From Candidatus Firestoneibacteriota bacterium (GTDB lineage: Bacteria > Oederibacteriota > JAAXVQ01): 9,997 nt of DNA. Each line of letters begins with the position of its first letter. Within the stretch, counting starts at the first letter, position 1. This document shows positions 1 to 8,043 of the stretch, piece after piece. Made by a program: the position numbers and the translations under genes. The stretch lies in NCBI GenBank assembly GCA_013335425.1, contig JAAXVQ010000021.1, positions 1-9,997 on the forward strand, given 5' to 3'. The notes beneath the pieces are model-generated. The model searched no databases. It saw nothing but the letters and a program-made list of their open reading frames with translations, and was not told where the DNA came from.

Positions 1-7
1 CCACAAT

Positions 8-1021
<1,014 letters not shown>

Positions 1022-1051
1022 GACAGTTCACCTTTCTCTACCAATATGCAA

Positions 1052-1081
1052 TGTAGGGGCGTATTGCAATACGCCCCTACA
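1052..1081. repeat. Perfect 30-bp palindrome in the leuB-asd spacer
   Basis: The half-site TGTAGGGGCGTATTG is followed directly by its exact reverse complement, so all 30 bases pair with no spacer. It lies 25 nt after the leuB stop and 30 nt before the asd start. In the minus-strand transcript the T-run comes before the palindrome and no U-run follows, so it does not look like an intrinsic terminator of leuB. From memory, palindromes with TGTAGGGGC/GCCCCTACA ends are dispersed between genes in many unrelated bacterial genomes. Whether this one acts as DNA (protein-binding site, mobile repeat) or as an RNA hairpin cannot be told from one copy. Confidence 0.9.
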
Positions 1082-1106
1082 AAAAATCATTTGCCAAACC
1101 GACCCG

Positions 1107-2168
1107 TTAAATCAAGCTCGCGATGAAATCGCCCATTTCTTCGGTGTTCAACCCCATGCGCCCCGCGGCCATGGACTTGATCTTGCCCGAGGTCAAGCCT
1201 TTGACCACCGCGTTCTCAATGGCATCGGCGGCTTTGGCCTCGCCCAAGTGGGCCAACATCATGCCCGCGGCATTGATGGCGGCCAAGGGATTGATCTTCT
1301 TGGTGCCCGTATATTTCGGAGCCGAACCGCCGATGGGTTCGAACATGGAAAGGCCCTCAGGGTTGATGTTGCCCCCGGCGGCGATCCCCATGCCGCCCTG
1401 GATCATGGCGCCCAAGTCCGTGATGATGTCGCCGAAGAGGTTCTCGGTCACCATGGTCTCGAACCACTCGGGATTTTTCACCATCCACATGGTGGTGGCG
1501 TCCACGTGCGCATAATCGCGCTCCACCTGGGGAAATTCCTTCTCGCCCATTTCGTGAAACGCGCGGAACCACAAATCGCCGGTGACGGTCAGCACATTCA
1601 TTTTATGCACCAGCGTCAACTTCTTCTTTTCGCGCAGCAGGGCGCGTTTGAACGCATAACGCAGGCAACGGTCCACCTCCGGGCGCGAGTAGGTCATTAC
1701 CTGGGTTGCCAGTTCCAGCGGTTTGCCCTTGTGCGCCACGCCGCCGATGCCCGTATAAATGCCGCCGCAATTTTCGCGGATAATGTCGAAGTTTATGTGT
1801 TCCGGCCCTTTGTCCTTCAAGGGCGTTTCCACGTTGGGGTACAGTTTTACGGGGCGCAGGTTGATGTATTGGTCGAAGTGAAAACGGATCTTGAGCAAAA
1901 TCCCGTTCTCCAGCGGGCCGGGCTTGACGTCCGGGTGCCCGATGGCGCCCAAGTAAATCGCGTCCGCTTTGGCCAGCTCCGCCAAAACCGAGTCCGGCAC
2001 CAATTCGCCCGTGCGCAAGTAACGCTCGCCGCCCAGATCATAAGGCGTGTATTCGAACTTAAGGTCATGCTTGGCCGCGACTACTTTCAGTACTTTCAAA
2101 CCCTCGGCCACGACTTCCGGTCCCGTACCGTCGCCGGGCAATACCGCAATTTTGTAAGTTTTGCTCAT
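1107..2168 (-). CDS. leuB: 3-isopropylmalate dehydrogenase
   Basis: Oxidatively decarboxylates (2R,3S)-3-isopropylmalate to 2-oxoisocaproate, the last leucine-specific step before transamination. The 353 residues match the family length. Seen: the N-terminal signature LPGDGTGPEV (10-19); the substrate-recognition stretch ENGILLKIR (87-95), where the hydrophobic residues after Glu87 fit the isopropyl group; NLRP with Arg105; RENCGGIY with Arg131 and Tyr138; HKMNV with catalytic Lys189; and metal-binding Asp223, Asp247 and Asp251. The cofactor loop reads GGSAPKYTGTKKINP, with Lys285-Tyr286 where typical NAD-dependent LeuB has Asp-Ile. This pair is known from NADP-dependent isocitrate dehydrogenase, so cofactor use is uncertain. 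The leu context favours LeuB over tartrate or isocitrate dehydrogenase. The ATG follows GAGGAGA with 5-nt spacing. The gene sits 138 nt after leuD, and that spacer contains an inverted repeat. Confidence 0.95.
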   Translation of the reverse strand: MSKTYKIAVLPGDGTGPEVVAEGLKVLKVVAAKHDLKFEYTPYDLGGERYLRTGELVPDSVLAELAKADAIYLGAIGHPDVKPGPLENGILLKIRFHFDQYINLRPVKLYPNVETPLKDKGPEHINFDIIRENCGGIYTGIGGVAHKGKPLELATQVMTYSRPEVDRCLRYAFKRALLREKKKLTLVHKMNVLTVTGDLWFRAFHEMGEKEFPQVERDYAHVDATTMWMVKNPEWFETMVTENLFGDIITDLGAMIQGGMGIAAGGNINPEGLSMFEPIGGSAPKYTGTKKINPLAAINAAGMMLAHLGEAKAADAIENAVVKGLTSGKIKSMAAGRMGLNTEEMGDFIASLI

Positions 2169-2200
2169 GCTCGTCTCCTCTTAATTAAAATTCAATTCAC

Positions 2201-2303
2201 TTTCACCGCCAAGGCGCAAAGTTCGCAAAGGTAACCAAGCTTGCGGGGCTTGTTTCCTCAGGGGTAAGCCTTCCTTTGCGCCCTTGGCGCCTTGGCGGTG
2301 AAA
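2201..2303. repeat. Long inverted repeat, GCAAAG family, copy 1 (leuD-leuB spacer)
   Basis: Two 31-nt arms (2201-2231 and 2273-2303) pair at 28 of 31 positions around a 41-nt spacer. The outer ends read TTTCACCGCCAAGGCGC in both orientations. Within the spacer, CAAGC (2236-2240) and GCTTG (2248-2252) could form a small inner hairpin. In the transcript the structure begins 3 nt after the leuD stop. No U-run follows it, so an intrinsic terminator is unlikely. The arms closely match those of the copy at 9806-9909, while the loops differ, as expected for a dispersed repeat family under selection on its stem. It carries no coding sequence. Confidence 0.9.
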
Positions 2304-2306
2304 TGC

Positions 2307-2795
2307 TTATTTTTTTTGTTTTACGTACGCCATCAACCCGCCGGCTTCCACCAACTCCTGCATAAACGGGGGAATCGGCGCAGCCTGATACGTTTTTCCC
2401 TGGGTCTGGTTGACGATCTCCCCGCTGCCGGCATCAATGGTGAACACATCGCCGGGTGCCGCTTCAGCCGCGGCCGCGGGGCATTCCAAAATCGGCAACC
2501 CGATGTTGAAAGCATTGCGGTAGAAGATGCGGGCGAAACTCTCGGCCACCACGCAGGCCACCCCTGCGGTTTTAATGGCCAAAGGCGCGTGCTCGCGCGA
2601 AGAACCGCAGCCGAAATTTTTGCCGGCCACGATGATGTCCCCCGGCTTCACCTTGGCCGGAAACGTAGGATCGGCGTCCTCCATGACATGCGCGGCCAAA
2701 GCCTTGGCGTCACTGGTGTTGAGATAGCGCGCCGGAATGATTTCGTCCGTGTTCACGTCATCGCGAAATTTATAAATCATGCCTTGGAACTTCAT
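2307..2795 (-). CDS. leuD: 3-isopropylmalate dehydratase small subunit
   Basis: Small swivel-domain subunit of isopropylmalate isomerase, which with LeuC converts 2-isopropylmalate to 3-isopropylmalate through a dehydrated intermediate. The 162-residue length fits the short archaeal/bacterial type rather than the roughly 200-residue enterobacterial LeuD. Seen: [14 protein letters not shown] near the N-terminus (12-25), with YLNT (24-27) in the substrate-recognition loop, and the hallmark [12 protein letters not shown] (60-71). The chosen ATG overlaps the leuC stop as ATGA, with a G-rich GGGGGGTG ending 5 nt upstream, so translation is probably coupled and subunit amounts matched. An in-frame ATG at 2816, inside leuC, would add seven residues but gives a poorer match to the family N-terminus. 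Homoaconitase-like activity cannot be excluded from sequence, but the operon argues for leucine synthesis. Confidence 0.95.
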   Translation of the reverse strand: MKFQGMIYKFRDDVNTDEIIPARYLNTSDAKALAAHVMEDADPTFPAKVKPGDIIVAGKNFGCGSSREHAPLAIKTAGVACVVAESFARIFYRNAFNIGLPILECPAAAAEAAPGDVFTIDAGSGEIVNQTQGKTYQAAPIPPFMQELVEAGGLMAYVKQKK

Positions 2796-4090
2796 TTTTT
2801 CACCCCCCGCCGCCATCCCTCGCCCCGGACTTCCTCGGGAAGGGCCAGGCGGCCTTTGATGGCCGACGCCATGGCCACGCCCGGCGACGCCAAGTACACT
2901 TCGCTTTCCGTCGACCCCATGCGCCCCACGAAATTGCGGTTGGTGGTGGCCACGGCGCGTTCGCCTTTGGCCAAAATGCCCATGTGCCCGCCCAGGCAGG
3001 GTCCGCAGGTCGGCGGCGAAACAATGCAGCCGCCGGCCGTAAAAATCTCAAACAAACCTTCCTTCATGGCCTGACGCCAAATCGCCGGTGTGGCCGGAAT
3101 GATGATGGTGCGCACGCGCGGAGAGACCCGTTTGCCCTTGAGCAACTTGGCCGCTTCGCGCAGATCTTCAATGCGCCCGTTGGTGCACGATCCGATGACC
3201 GCCTGGTCGAGCACGATGTCCCGGCACTTGGAAACCGGCGCCACGTTGGACGGCAAATGCGGCTTGGCCACCACGGGCTCGGCTCGGGAAACGTCAAACA
3301 CCTCAGTGCGCTCATAAACCGCCCCAGGGTCGGAGACATAGTAACGCGGCTTGCGCTGCGCCCGCCCTTCGGCATATTTTTTCGTAATCGCGTCCGGAGC
3401 GATCAACCCCGCTTTGGCGCCGGCTTCAATGGCCATGTTGCTCATGGTCAGACGCCCTTCCATGGACAGAGCCGAGATCACCGGCCCGGCAAACTCCAGC
3501 GCCCGATAGTTGGCCCCGTCCACGCCCAAGCGCCCGATGGCCAGCAGGATCAGATCCTTGGCCGTCACGTCCTTGGGCAACTTGCCGTTGAACTCCAGTT
3601 TGATGCTGGCCGGCACCTTGAACCACGCCTGCCCGGTCAGCATGGCCGCGGCCAAATCCGTGGACCCCACGCCCGTGGCAAACGCCCCGAGCGCGCCGTA
3701 GGTGCAGGTATGCGAGTCGGCGCCGATCACCAAATCGCCGGGCACCACTACGCCTTGTTCGGGCAAGAGCGCGTGTTCCACGCCGCACTCGCCTTGGTCC
3801 CAGTAGTAGACCAATTTTTGTTCGCGGGCAAACTCGCGCAAAATCTTGGCTTGCTCCGCGGATTGAATGTCCTTGTTCGGCGTGAAGTGGTCGGGAATCA
3901 ACGCCACGCGCTTGCGGTCAAACACCGTCTTGCCCCCGGCGGCATAAAACGCCTGGATGGCCAAGGGCGCGGTAATGTCATTGCCCAGGCACAAATCCAG
4001 TTTGGCCATGATGAGGTCCCCGGGTTGCACAAAGGCCTTGCCCGCGGCCCGAGCCAAGATTTTTTCACTGATGGTCATCGGTTTCGACAT
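2792..4090 (-). CDS. leuC: 3-isopropylmalate dehydratase large subunit
   Basis: Large subunit of isopropylmalate isomerase, an aconitase-family [4Fe-4S] enzyme acting with LeuD in leucine synthesis. Its 432 residues match the shorter archaeal-type LeuC (about 420) rather than the roughly 466-residue enterobacterial form, consistent with its short LeuD partner. Seen: GADSHTCTYGALGAFATGVG (123-142); the first cluster cysteine in IGSCTNGR (Cys302); and the other two in PTCGPCLGGHMG (Cys362 and Cys365). All three cluster ligands are therefore present. The ATG follows AAGGAG with 8-nt spacing. It starts 36 nt after leuA and its TGA overlaps the leuD ATG. The gene looks intact and has no unusual insertion. 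Confidence 0.97.
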   Translation of the reverse strand: MSKPMTISEKILARAAGKAFVQPGDLIMAKLDLCLGNDITAPLAIQAFYAAGGKTVFDRKRVALIPDHFTPNKDIQSAEQAKILREFAREQKLVYYWDQGECGVEHALLPEQGVVVPGDLVIGADSHTCTYGALGAFATGVGSTDLAAAMLTGQAWFKVPASIKLEFNGKLPKDVTAKDLILLAIGRLGVDGANYRALEFAGPVISALSMEGRLTMSNMAIEAGAKAGLIAPDAITKKYAEGRAQRKPRYYVSDPGAVYERTEVFDVSRAEPVVAKPHLPSNVAPVSKCRDIVLDQAVIGSCTNGRIEDLREAAKLLKGKRVSPRVRTIIIPATPAIWRQAMKEGLFEIFTAGGCIVSPPTCGPCLGGHMGILAKGERAVATTNRNFVGRMGSTESEVYLASPGVAMASAIKGRLALPEEVRGEGWRRGVKK

Positions 4091-4126
4091 GTCCCCAACT
4101 CCTTTTAACTGCCATGAACTTCCGGT

Positions 4127-5668
4127 TTAGCGGCTCCGGAATTTTTTCCCCTGCGCCGGTTTCCCTTTTTCCAAGCGGTTTAATGCATTGACATACGCTT
4201 TGGCGGACGCCACCACAATGTCCGTGTGCGCGCCGCGCCCGGTCAAAGTACGCCCGTTGACGAGCATCTGCACCGTGACTTCCCCCTGCGCGTCCGTGCC
4301 CCCCGTAATGGCTTTGATGGCATAACCCGTCAGTTTGGGATGCTTGCCCACCAACTCGGCCATGGTTTGATAAACCGCATCCACCGGACCGTCGCCCGTG
4401 CCGGAACCTTGCAGGACTTGACCGTGAACCCGCAAGCGCACGGCGGCCGTGGGCACCATGCCCGTTCCCGAAGTGGCCTGCACATGCTCCAGCACGTAGA
4501 CCTCAGCCGGGGCGCCGGCGCCTTCGTCCAACAGGGCCACCAAATCCTCGTCAAAAACTTCTTTTTTCTTGTCCGCCAATTCCTTAAAACGTTCGAAAAA
4601 AACATTCAGCGCGGTTTCGCTCAAATCATAGCCCAGCCCCTGCACGCGGCGTTTGAGGGCGTGCCGGCCGGAGTGTTTGCCCAAGACCAGTTGATTTTCC
4701 TGCAGCCCGATGTCTTTGGCGTCCATGATTTCATAGGTCAAACGCTGTTTTAAAATACCGTCCTGATGGATGCCCGATTCGTGGGCAAAGGCATTGGCCC
4801 CCACCACGGCTTTGTTGCGCTGCACCGCCATGCCCGTGGCCGAGGAAACCAGGCGCGACACGCGGCTGATCTCCCGGGTGCGGATGTGGGTGGTGACGCC
4901 GTAAAAAGCTTGGCGCGTTTTGAGCGCCATGACGATTTCTTCCAGGGCCGCGTTGCCGGCGCGCTCGCCCAGGCCGTTGACGGTACACTCCACCTGGCGC
5001 GCTCCCGCGCGAATCGCGGCCAGGGAATTGGCCGTGGCCATTCCCAAATCGTTATGGCAATGGACCGAGAGCACGGCCTTGGTGCCCAGGGCCGGCACCC
5101 GGGCTTGCAGGTCCCGCAACAGGGCTTCAAACTCGCTGGGCATAATATACCCGACCGTATCGGGAATGTTGATGGTTCGCGCCCCCGCCTCAATGACCGC
5201 CGCCGTAATCCGGGCCAAAAAATCCGGGTCGCTGCGGGTGGCGTCCTCGGCGGAAAACTCAATATCCCGGCACAAGGCACGAGCGGCGCGCACCATGTCG
5301 ACCGCCAGCTTAAAAACCTCGTCCGGAGTTTTTTTAAGCTTGTACTCCATATGCAGGGGCGAGGTGGAAAGGAACAGGTGCAAACGCGGCGACTTGGCGC
5401 TTTTGACCGCTTTCCAAGCCGCCTCAATATCCGCCGGTGCGCAGCGGGCCAAGCCGGCCACCACCGGACGACGAACGGTTTTGGCCACAGCCTGCACGGC
5501 TGCAAAATCGCCGGGCGAAGAAATGGGAAAGCCGGCTTCAATAACGTCGACGCCCAACGCTTCCAAACCCTGGGCTACCTCGATCTTCTGCTTGATGTCC
5601 AGGCTGGCCCCGGGCGACTGCTCTCCGTCCCGCAGGGTGGTGTCAAAAATTTTGACTTCAGGGTGCAT
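4127..5668 (-). CDS. leuA: 2-isopropylmalate synthase
   Basis: Condenses acetyl-CoA with 2-oxoisovalerate to form 2-isopropylmalate, the committed step of leucine synthesis. The 513 residues form an N-terminal HMGL-like TIM barrel (about 1-280), a linker, and a C-terminal LeuA dimer/regulatory domain (about 380-500). Seen: DTTLRDGEQSPG (9-20) with metal ligand Asp14; SVHCHNDLGMA (201-211) with ligands His203 and His205; NGLGERAGN (231-239) with Asn239; and HESGIHQDG (296-304). The regulatory domain contains GTGDGPVDAVYQ and NGRTLTGRG-type segments, so leucine feedback inhibition is likely, as is known for the family. The start at 5668 begins exactly at the conserved MHPEVKIFDTTLRDG and has GAGAGG upstream. 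A longer frame to an ATG at 5740 would only read through the end of the pssA-like gene. It starts 4 nt after that gene, suggesting coupled translation. Confidence 0.97.
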   Translation of the reverse strand: MHPEVKIFDTTLRDGEQSPGASLDIKQKIEVAQGLEALGVDVIEAGFPISSPGDFAAVQAVAKTVRRPVVAGLARCAPADIEAAWKAVKSAKSPRLHLFLSTSPLHMEYKLKKTPDEVFKLAVDMVRAARALCRDIEFSAEDATRSDPDFLARITAAVIEAGARTINIPDTVGYIMPSEFEALLRDLQARVPALGTKAVLSVHCHNDLGMATANSLAAIRAGARQVECTVNGLGERAGNAALEEIVMALKTRQAFYGVTTHIRTREISRVSRLVSSATGMAVQRNKAVVGANAFAHESGIHQDGILKQRLTYEIMDAKDIGLQENQLVLGKHSGRHALKRRVQGLGYDLSETALNVFFERFKELADKKKEVFDEDLVALLDEGAGAPAEVYVLEHVQATSGTGMVPTAAVRLRVHGQVLQGSGTGDGPVDAVYQTMAELVGKHPKLTGYAIKAITGGTDAQGEVTVQMLVNGRTLTGRGAHTDIVVASAKAYVNALNRLEKGKPAQGKKFRSR

Positions 5669-5672
5669 AAGC

Positions 5673-6449
5673 CTACCGCCTCTCCCGGACGCCCAAAGGC
5701 GCCAACAAAAGGTAAACCGCACCGGCCAACAGCAGCGCATAAATCGCCGGCAGACGGACGGGCGTGCCGTAAAAAATCGCGGCCACCACCAACGCCAGCA
5801 ACGATAAAACCCAGGGACTGCGGACGGGATTGGGGTAACGGATGGTGCTGACGGTTAAAAACGAGAGCCCCATGACCGCCATCAGCAGCCCCAGACGAAA
5901 AACCGGAAACAGGTTGCCCGGGTCAAAGAGCTGCACCAGCAGTGCCGTGAACGCGGCCGTAACCGCGCAGGGCACGCCGATGAATCCGATCCAACCCCGC
6001 GCCGGGAGATAAGGGTTGTAAACCTTATACAGGGAAAGGCGCAGGACACCGGCAAAAATAATGACGAAGAGCCCGCCTAAACCTAAAACGCCCCAGTGTT
6101 CAAACGCCAGGCGATACAGCAGAAAACCCGGAACCACGGAAAAGGTCAACAAATCCGTAAAAGCCGCAAATTCTTCTTCGCGGCTTAAATTCGGCGACCC
6201 CGGCTGGATAAAGTTGTACTCCACCCCGGCAAAGACCAGGGCAAGCAGCAGCGCCCGCCCGGCGGCGGGCAAGTTGTTTTTGATCACCAGCATCAGTCCG
6301 GCAAAGCCCAATAAAAAAACCGCGCCGCAGCTTGGGTAAAACCAAAAACTGCGGCGGGGCGCCGGCGGGGTCGGTTGATCCTTGAGGGCGGAGGGCCGCG
6401 CCGCGGCCGCCCGCCCTATTTTGGGACGCCTTACTTCTTTGCGATCCAC
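5673..6449 (-). CDS. pssA: Divergent PssA-family (CDP-alcohol phosphatidyltransferase-like) membrane protein
   Basis: A 258-residue polytopic membrane protein with roughly seven or eight hydrophobic segments from residue 36 onward, after a basic, proline-rich N-terminus. It resembles bacterial type II phosphatidylserine synthase: [16 protein letters not shown] (97-112) matches the family stretch after the active-site motif, [11 protein letters not shown] (134-144) matches the LRLARF region, [11 protein letters not shown] (156-166) matches FxGLPxPAAA, and [10 protein letters not shown] (197-206) matches the conserved SxIRYP. The catalytic signature DxxDGxxAR-x8-GxxxDxxxD is almost erased: the equivalent positions read Ala74, Glu77, Tyr78, Ile81, Gln82, Glu91 and Ala95, with only Asp99 kept. 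Since the flanks on both sides align in one frame with correct spacing, a frameshift does not explain this. Phosphatidylserine synthesis is therefore doubtful. It may be an altered enzyme or a non-catalytic paralogue. The GTG start overlaps ilvC by 19 bp and has GGAG 9 nt upstream. Confidence 0.8.
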   Translation of the reverse strand: MDRKEVRRPKIGRAAAARPSALKDQPTPPAPRRSFWFYPSCGAVFLLGFAGLMLVIKNNLPAAGRALLLALVFAGVEYNFIQPGSPNLSREEEFAAFTDLLTFSVVPGFLLYRLAFEHWGVLGLGGLFVIIFAGVLRLSLYKVYNPYLPARGWIGFIGVPCAVTAAFTALLVQLFDPGNLFPVFRLGLLMAVMGLSFLTVSTIRYPNPVRSPWVLSLLALVVAAIFYGTPVRLPAIYALLLAGAVYLLLAPLGVRERR

Positions 6450-7426
6450 CCCATCATGCTCCGCAATTTTTTCCCGACCACTTCAATCGGGTGTTCCGCT
6501 TCACGTTTCAAAATAGCGTTGTACATCGGGCGCCCGGCCTGGGTTTCCAAAACCCAATCCCGGACAAACTCCCCGCTCTGGATCTCCTTGAGAATCTTCT
6601 TCATTTCCTTCCGGGTCTCGTCCGTGATGATGCGCTTGCCCCGGGTGATGTCGCCGTACTTGGCCGTCTCCGAAATGCTGTAACGCATGCCGGAGATGCC
6701 GTTCTCATACATCAGGTCGACGATCAATTTCAGTTCATGCAGGCACTCGTAGTAGGCGTTCTCCGGCTGATAACCGGCTTCCACCAGGGTATCGAAGCCC
6801 GCGCGCACCAGTTCGCTGGCGCCGCCGCAAAGCACGGCTTGTTCCCCGAACAGATCGGTCTCGGTCTCATCGCGGAAGGTCGTCTCCATGACGCCGCCCC
6901 GCGTGCAGCCGATGCCCTTGGCATAGGCCAAAGCGAGTTCCATGGCATGACCGCTTGCATCCTGCTGCACGGCTACCAAGCCCGGCACGCCGGCGTTCTC
7001 CGTGAACACGCGGCGCACCATGTGCCCCGGTCCCTTGGGCGCAACCATGAACACGTCCACAAACGCCGGCGGCGTGATCAGCCCGTAATGAATGTTCAAA
7101 CCATGGGCAAAAACCAAGGCCATGCCTTTTTTCAAATTCGGCTCCACGGCTTCCTTGTAGACCTTGGCCTGCGTCATGTCCGGCACCAGCATCATGATCA
7201 CGTCGGCTTCCTTGCAGGCCGCTTCGGCCGTTAAAACTTTCAAGCCGCTTTTTTGCGCCACCAGCCAGGACTTGGAGTCCTTACGCGCGCCCACCACAAC
7301 GTTGAGTTTCGAATCCTTCAGGTTCAACGCATGCGCATGCCCCTGGCTGCCGTAGCCTAAAATGGCGATGGTTTTGCCTTTTAAATATTTCAGATCCGCG
7401 TCTTTCTCAAAGAACATTTTCGCCAT
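6431..7426 (-). CDS. ilvC: Ketol-acid reductoisomerase (class I)
   Basis: Catalyses Mg-dependent alkyl migration and NADPH-dependent reduction of acetolactate or acetohydroxybutyrate to the dihydroxy acids of valine and isoleucine synthesis. The 331 residues are typical of short class I enzymes. Seen: the Rossmann motif [16 protein letters not shown] (24-39); the cofactor loop GARKDSKSW (46-54), where Arg48 and the serines suggest NADPH preference; His108 in FAHGLNIH; and metal ligands Asp191 and Glu195 (DLFGEQ) plus Glu227 and Glu231 ([15 protein letters not shown]). The C-terminal knot domain is present to the end. The ATG follows GGAGGGGG with 9-nt spacing. The 114-nt spacer after ilvN contains no repeat, promoter or terminator I can support. 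The end overlaps the GTG start of the pssA-like gene. Confidence 0.97.
   Translation of the reverse strand: MAKMFFEKDADLKYLKGKTIAILGYGSQGHAHALNLKDSKLNVVVGARKDSKSWLVAQKSGLKVLTAEAACKEADVIMMLVPDMTQAKVYKEAVEPNLKKGMALVFAHGLNIHYGLITPPAFVDVFMVAPKGPGHMVRRVFTENAGVPGLVAVQQDASGHAMELALAYAKGIGCTRGGVMETTFRDETETDLFGEQAVLCGGASELVRAGFDTLVEAGYQPENAYYECLHELKLIVDLMYENGISGMRYSISETAKYGDITRGKRIITDETRKEMKKILKEIQSGEFVRDWVLETQAGRPMYNAILKREAEHPIEVVGKKLRSMMGWIAKK
6447..6462 (-). promoter_or_regulatory. Ribosome binding site fixing the GTG start of the pssA-like gene
   Basis: On the minus strand GGAG (6462-6459) is followed after 9 nt by GTG (6449-6447), inside the last codons of ilvC. The next in-frame ATG lies beyond residue 50, inside the first membrane segment, so this GTG is the best-supported start. 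The position implies translational coupling to ilvC. Confidence 0.6.
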
Positions 7427-7540
7427 GCTGATATTCCCCCTCCGTTTTTTGAATGCGTTTTCGCGAATTCCCGGCGTTAGAACGCGGGGATGAAACGGCC
7501 TCGTGCCAAAGTTCTGTTTCGTTTTACAGCCAAAACCCCG

Positions 7541-8029
7541 CTACTTCTTGCGTTTGGCTTCGCGGGTTAAAGCCACCGGGCCGGTACGCACCAATTCCTT
7601 GATGCCGAAAGTGCGCATCAGGTCGATAAACGCGCTGACTTTGTCCGCGCTCCCGGTAATTTCCAAGATAAAGGCTTTTTCCGAAACATCCACGATCTTC
7701 GCCCGAAAGATCTCCGCCAGTTGCGTGATCTCCGCGCGGGCGCCGGCTTCGGCCTGCACCTTGATGAGCACCAGTTCATGCTCCACGTGGGCTTCCGCGG
7801 TAATGTCGAAAACCTTGATGGTGTCGATGAGCTTGTTGAGCTGCTTGCTCACCTGTTCCAAAATGCTGTCGTCCCCGGTCACCACAATCGTCATGCGGGA
7901 AACAGTCGGGTCTTCGGTTTCCCCGACGGTCAGGCTGGTAATGTTGAAACCGCGCCCCGAGAACAACCCGGCCACGCGCGCCAGCACGCCGGGCTTATTT
8001 TCCACCAACACGGATAATGTATGCCGCAT
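7541..8029 (-). CDS. ilvN: Acetolactate synthase small (regulatory) subunit
   Basis: Regulatory subunit that activates IlvB and confers feedback inhibition, usually by valine. The 162 residues match the short bacterial IlvN/IlvH form. Seen: an N-terminal ACT domain (about 2-76) beginning MRHTLSVLVENKPGVLARVA, with GRGFNI (26-31) containing Asn29, a residue known in IlvH to contact valine, and then TVGETEDPTVSRMTIVV. The C-terminal half, about 84-160, matches the second ALS small-subunit domain (ELVLIKV, FILEITGS, GIKELVRTGPVAL). The ATG at 8029 is chosen over the upstream in-frame TTG at 8047 because GAGGG lies 6 nt before it and the family N-terminus starts here. It follows ilvB by 61 nt, and that spacer contains 7-bp tandem units. 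Confidence 0.96.
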   Translation of the reverse strand: MRHTLSVLVENKPGVLARVAGLFSGRGFNITSLTVGETEDPTVSRMTIVVTGDDSILEQVSKQLNKLIDTIKVFDITAEAHVEHELVLIKVQAEAGARAEITQLAEIFRAKIVDVSEKAFILEITGSADKVSAFIDLMRTFGIKELVRTGPVALTREAKRKK

Positions 8030-8040
8030 ATGTGTCCCTC
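8027..8040 (-). promoter_or_regulatory. Ribosome binding site deciding the ilvN start
   Basis: GAGGG (8040-8036) precedes ATG (8029-8027) by 6 nt on the minus strand. This rules against the upstream in-frame TTG at 8047, which would read through the Shine-Dalgarno sequence itself. Confidence 0.7.
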
Positions 8041-8043
8041 TTT

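Noticed and set aside
2201..2303. Inverted repeats at 2201-2303 and 9806-9909 as rho-independent terminators.
   Set aside because: The loops are 41-44 nt and no U-run follows the stem in the direction of transcription. The downstream genes belong to the same pathway and depend on read-through.
4120..4147. On the plus strand TTCCGG and CCGGAA form a 6-bp hairpin followed by a run of six T, resembling an intrinsic terminator.
   Set aside because: It lies across the leuA stop and points opposite to all transcription in the window. The stem is short and the T-run encodes Lys/Phe codons of LeuA. In the leuA sense direction there is an A-run before the stem, not a U-run after it.
5669..5740. An upstream ATG at 5740 in frame with leuA, adding 24 residues.
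   Set aside because: The extra residues are read from the 3' end of the pssA-like gene in another frame, resemble no LeuA N-terminus, and the ATG at 5668 begins the conserved protein with a ribosome binding site.
6153..6230. A frameshift or sequencing error as the cause of the missing PssA motif.
   Set aside because: Conserved segments before and after the motif are in the same frame, with the expected number of residues between them, so a single indel cannot explain the substitutions. Two compensating indels are possible but I see no sign of them.
7501..7509. Minus-strand TTGGCACGA in the ilvN-ilvC spacer, similar to the -24 element of sigma-54 promoters.
   Set aside because: The required GC of the -12 element is absent at the right spacing (TT is there instead), so it does not form a sigma-54 promoter.
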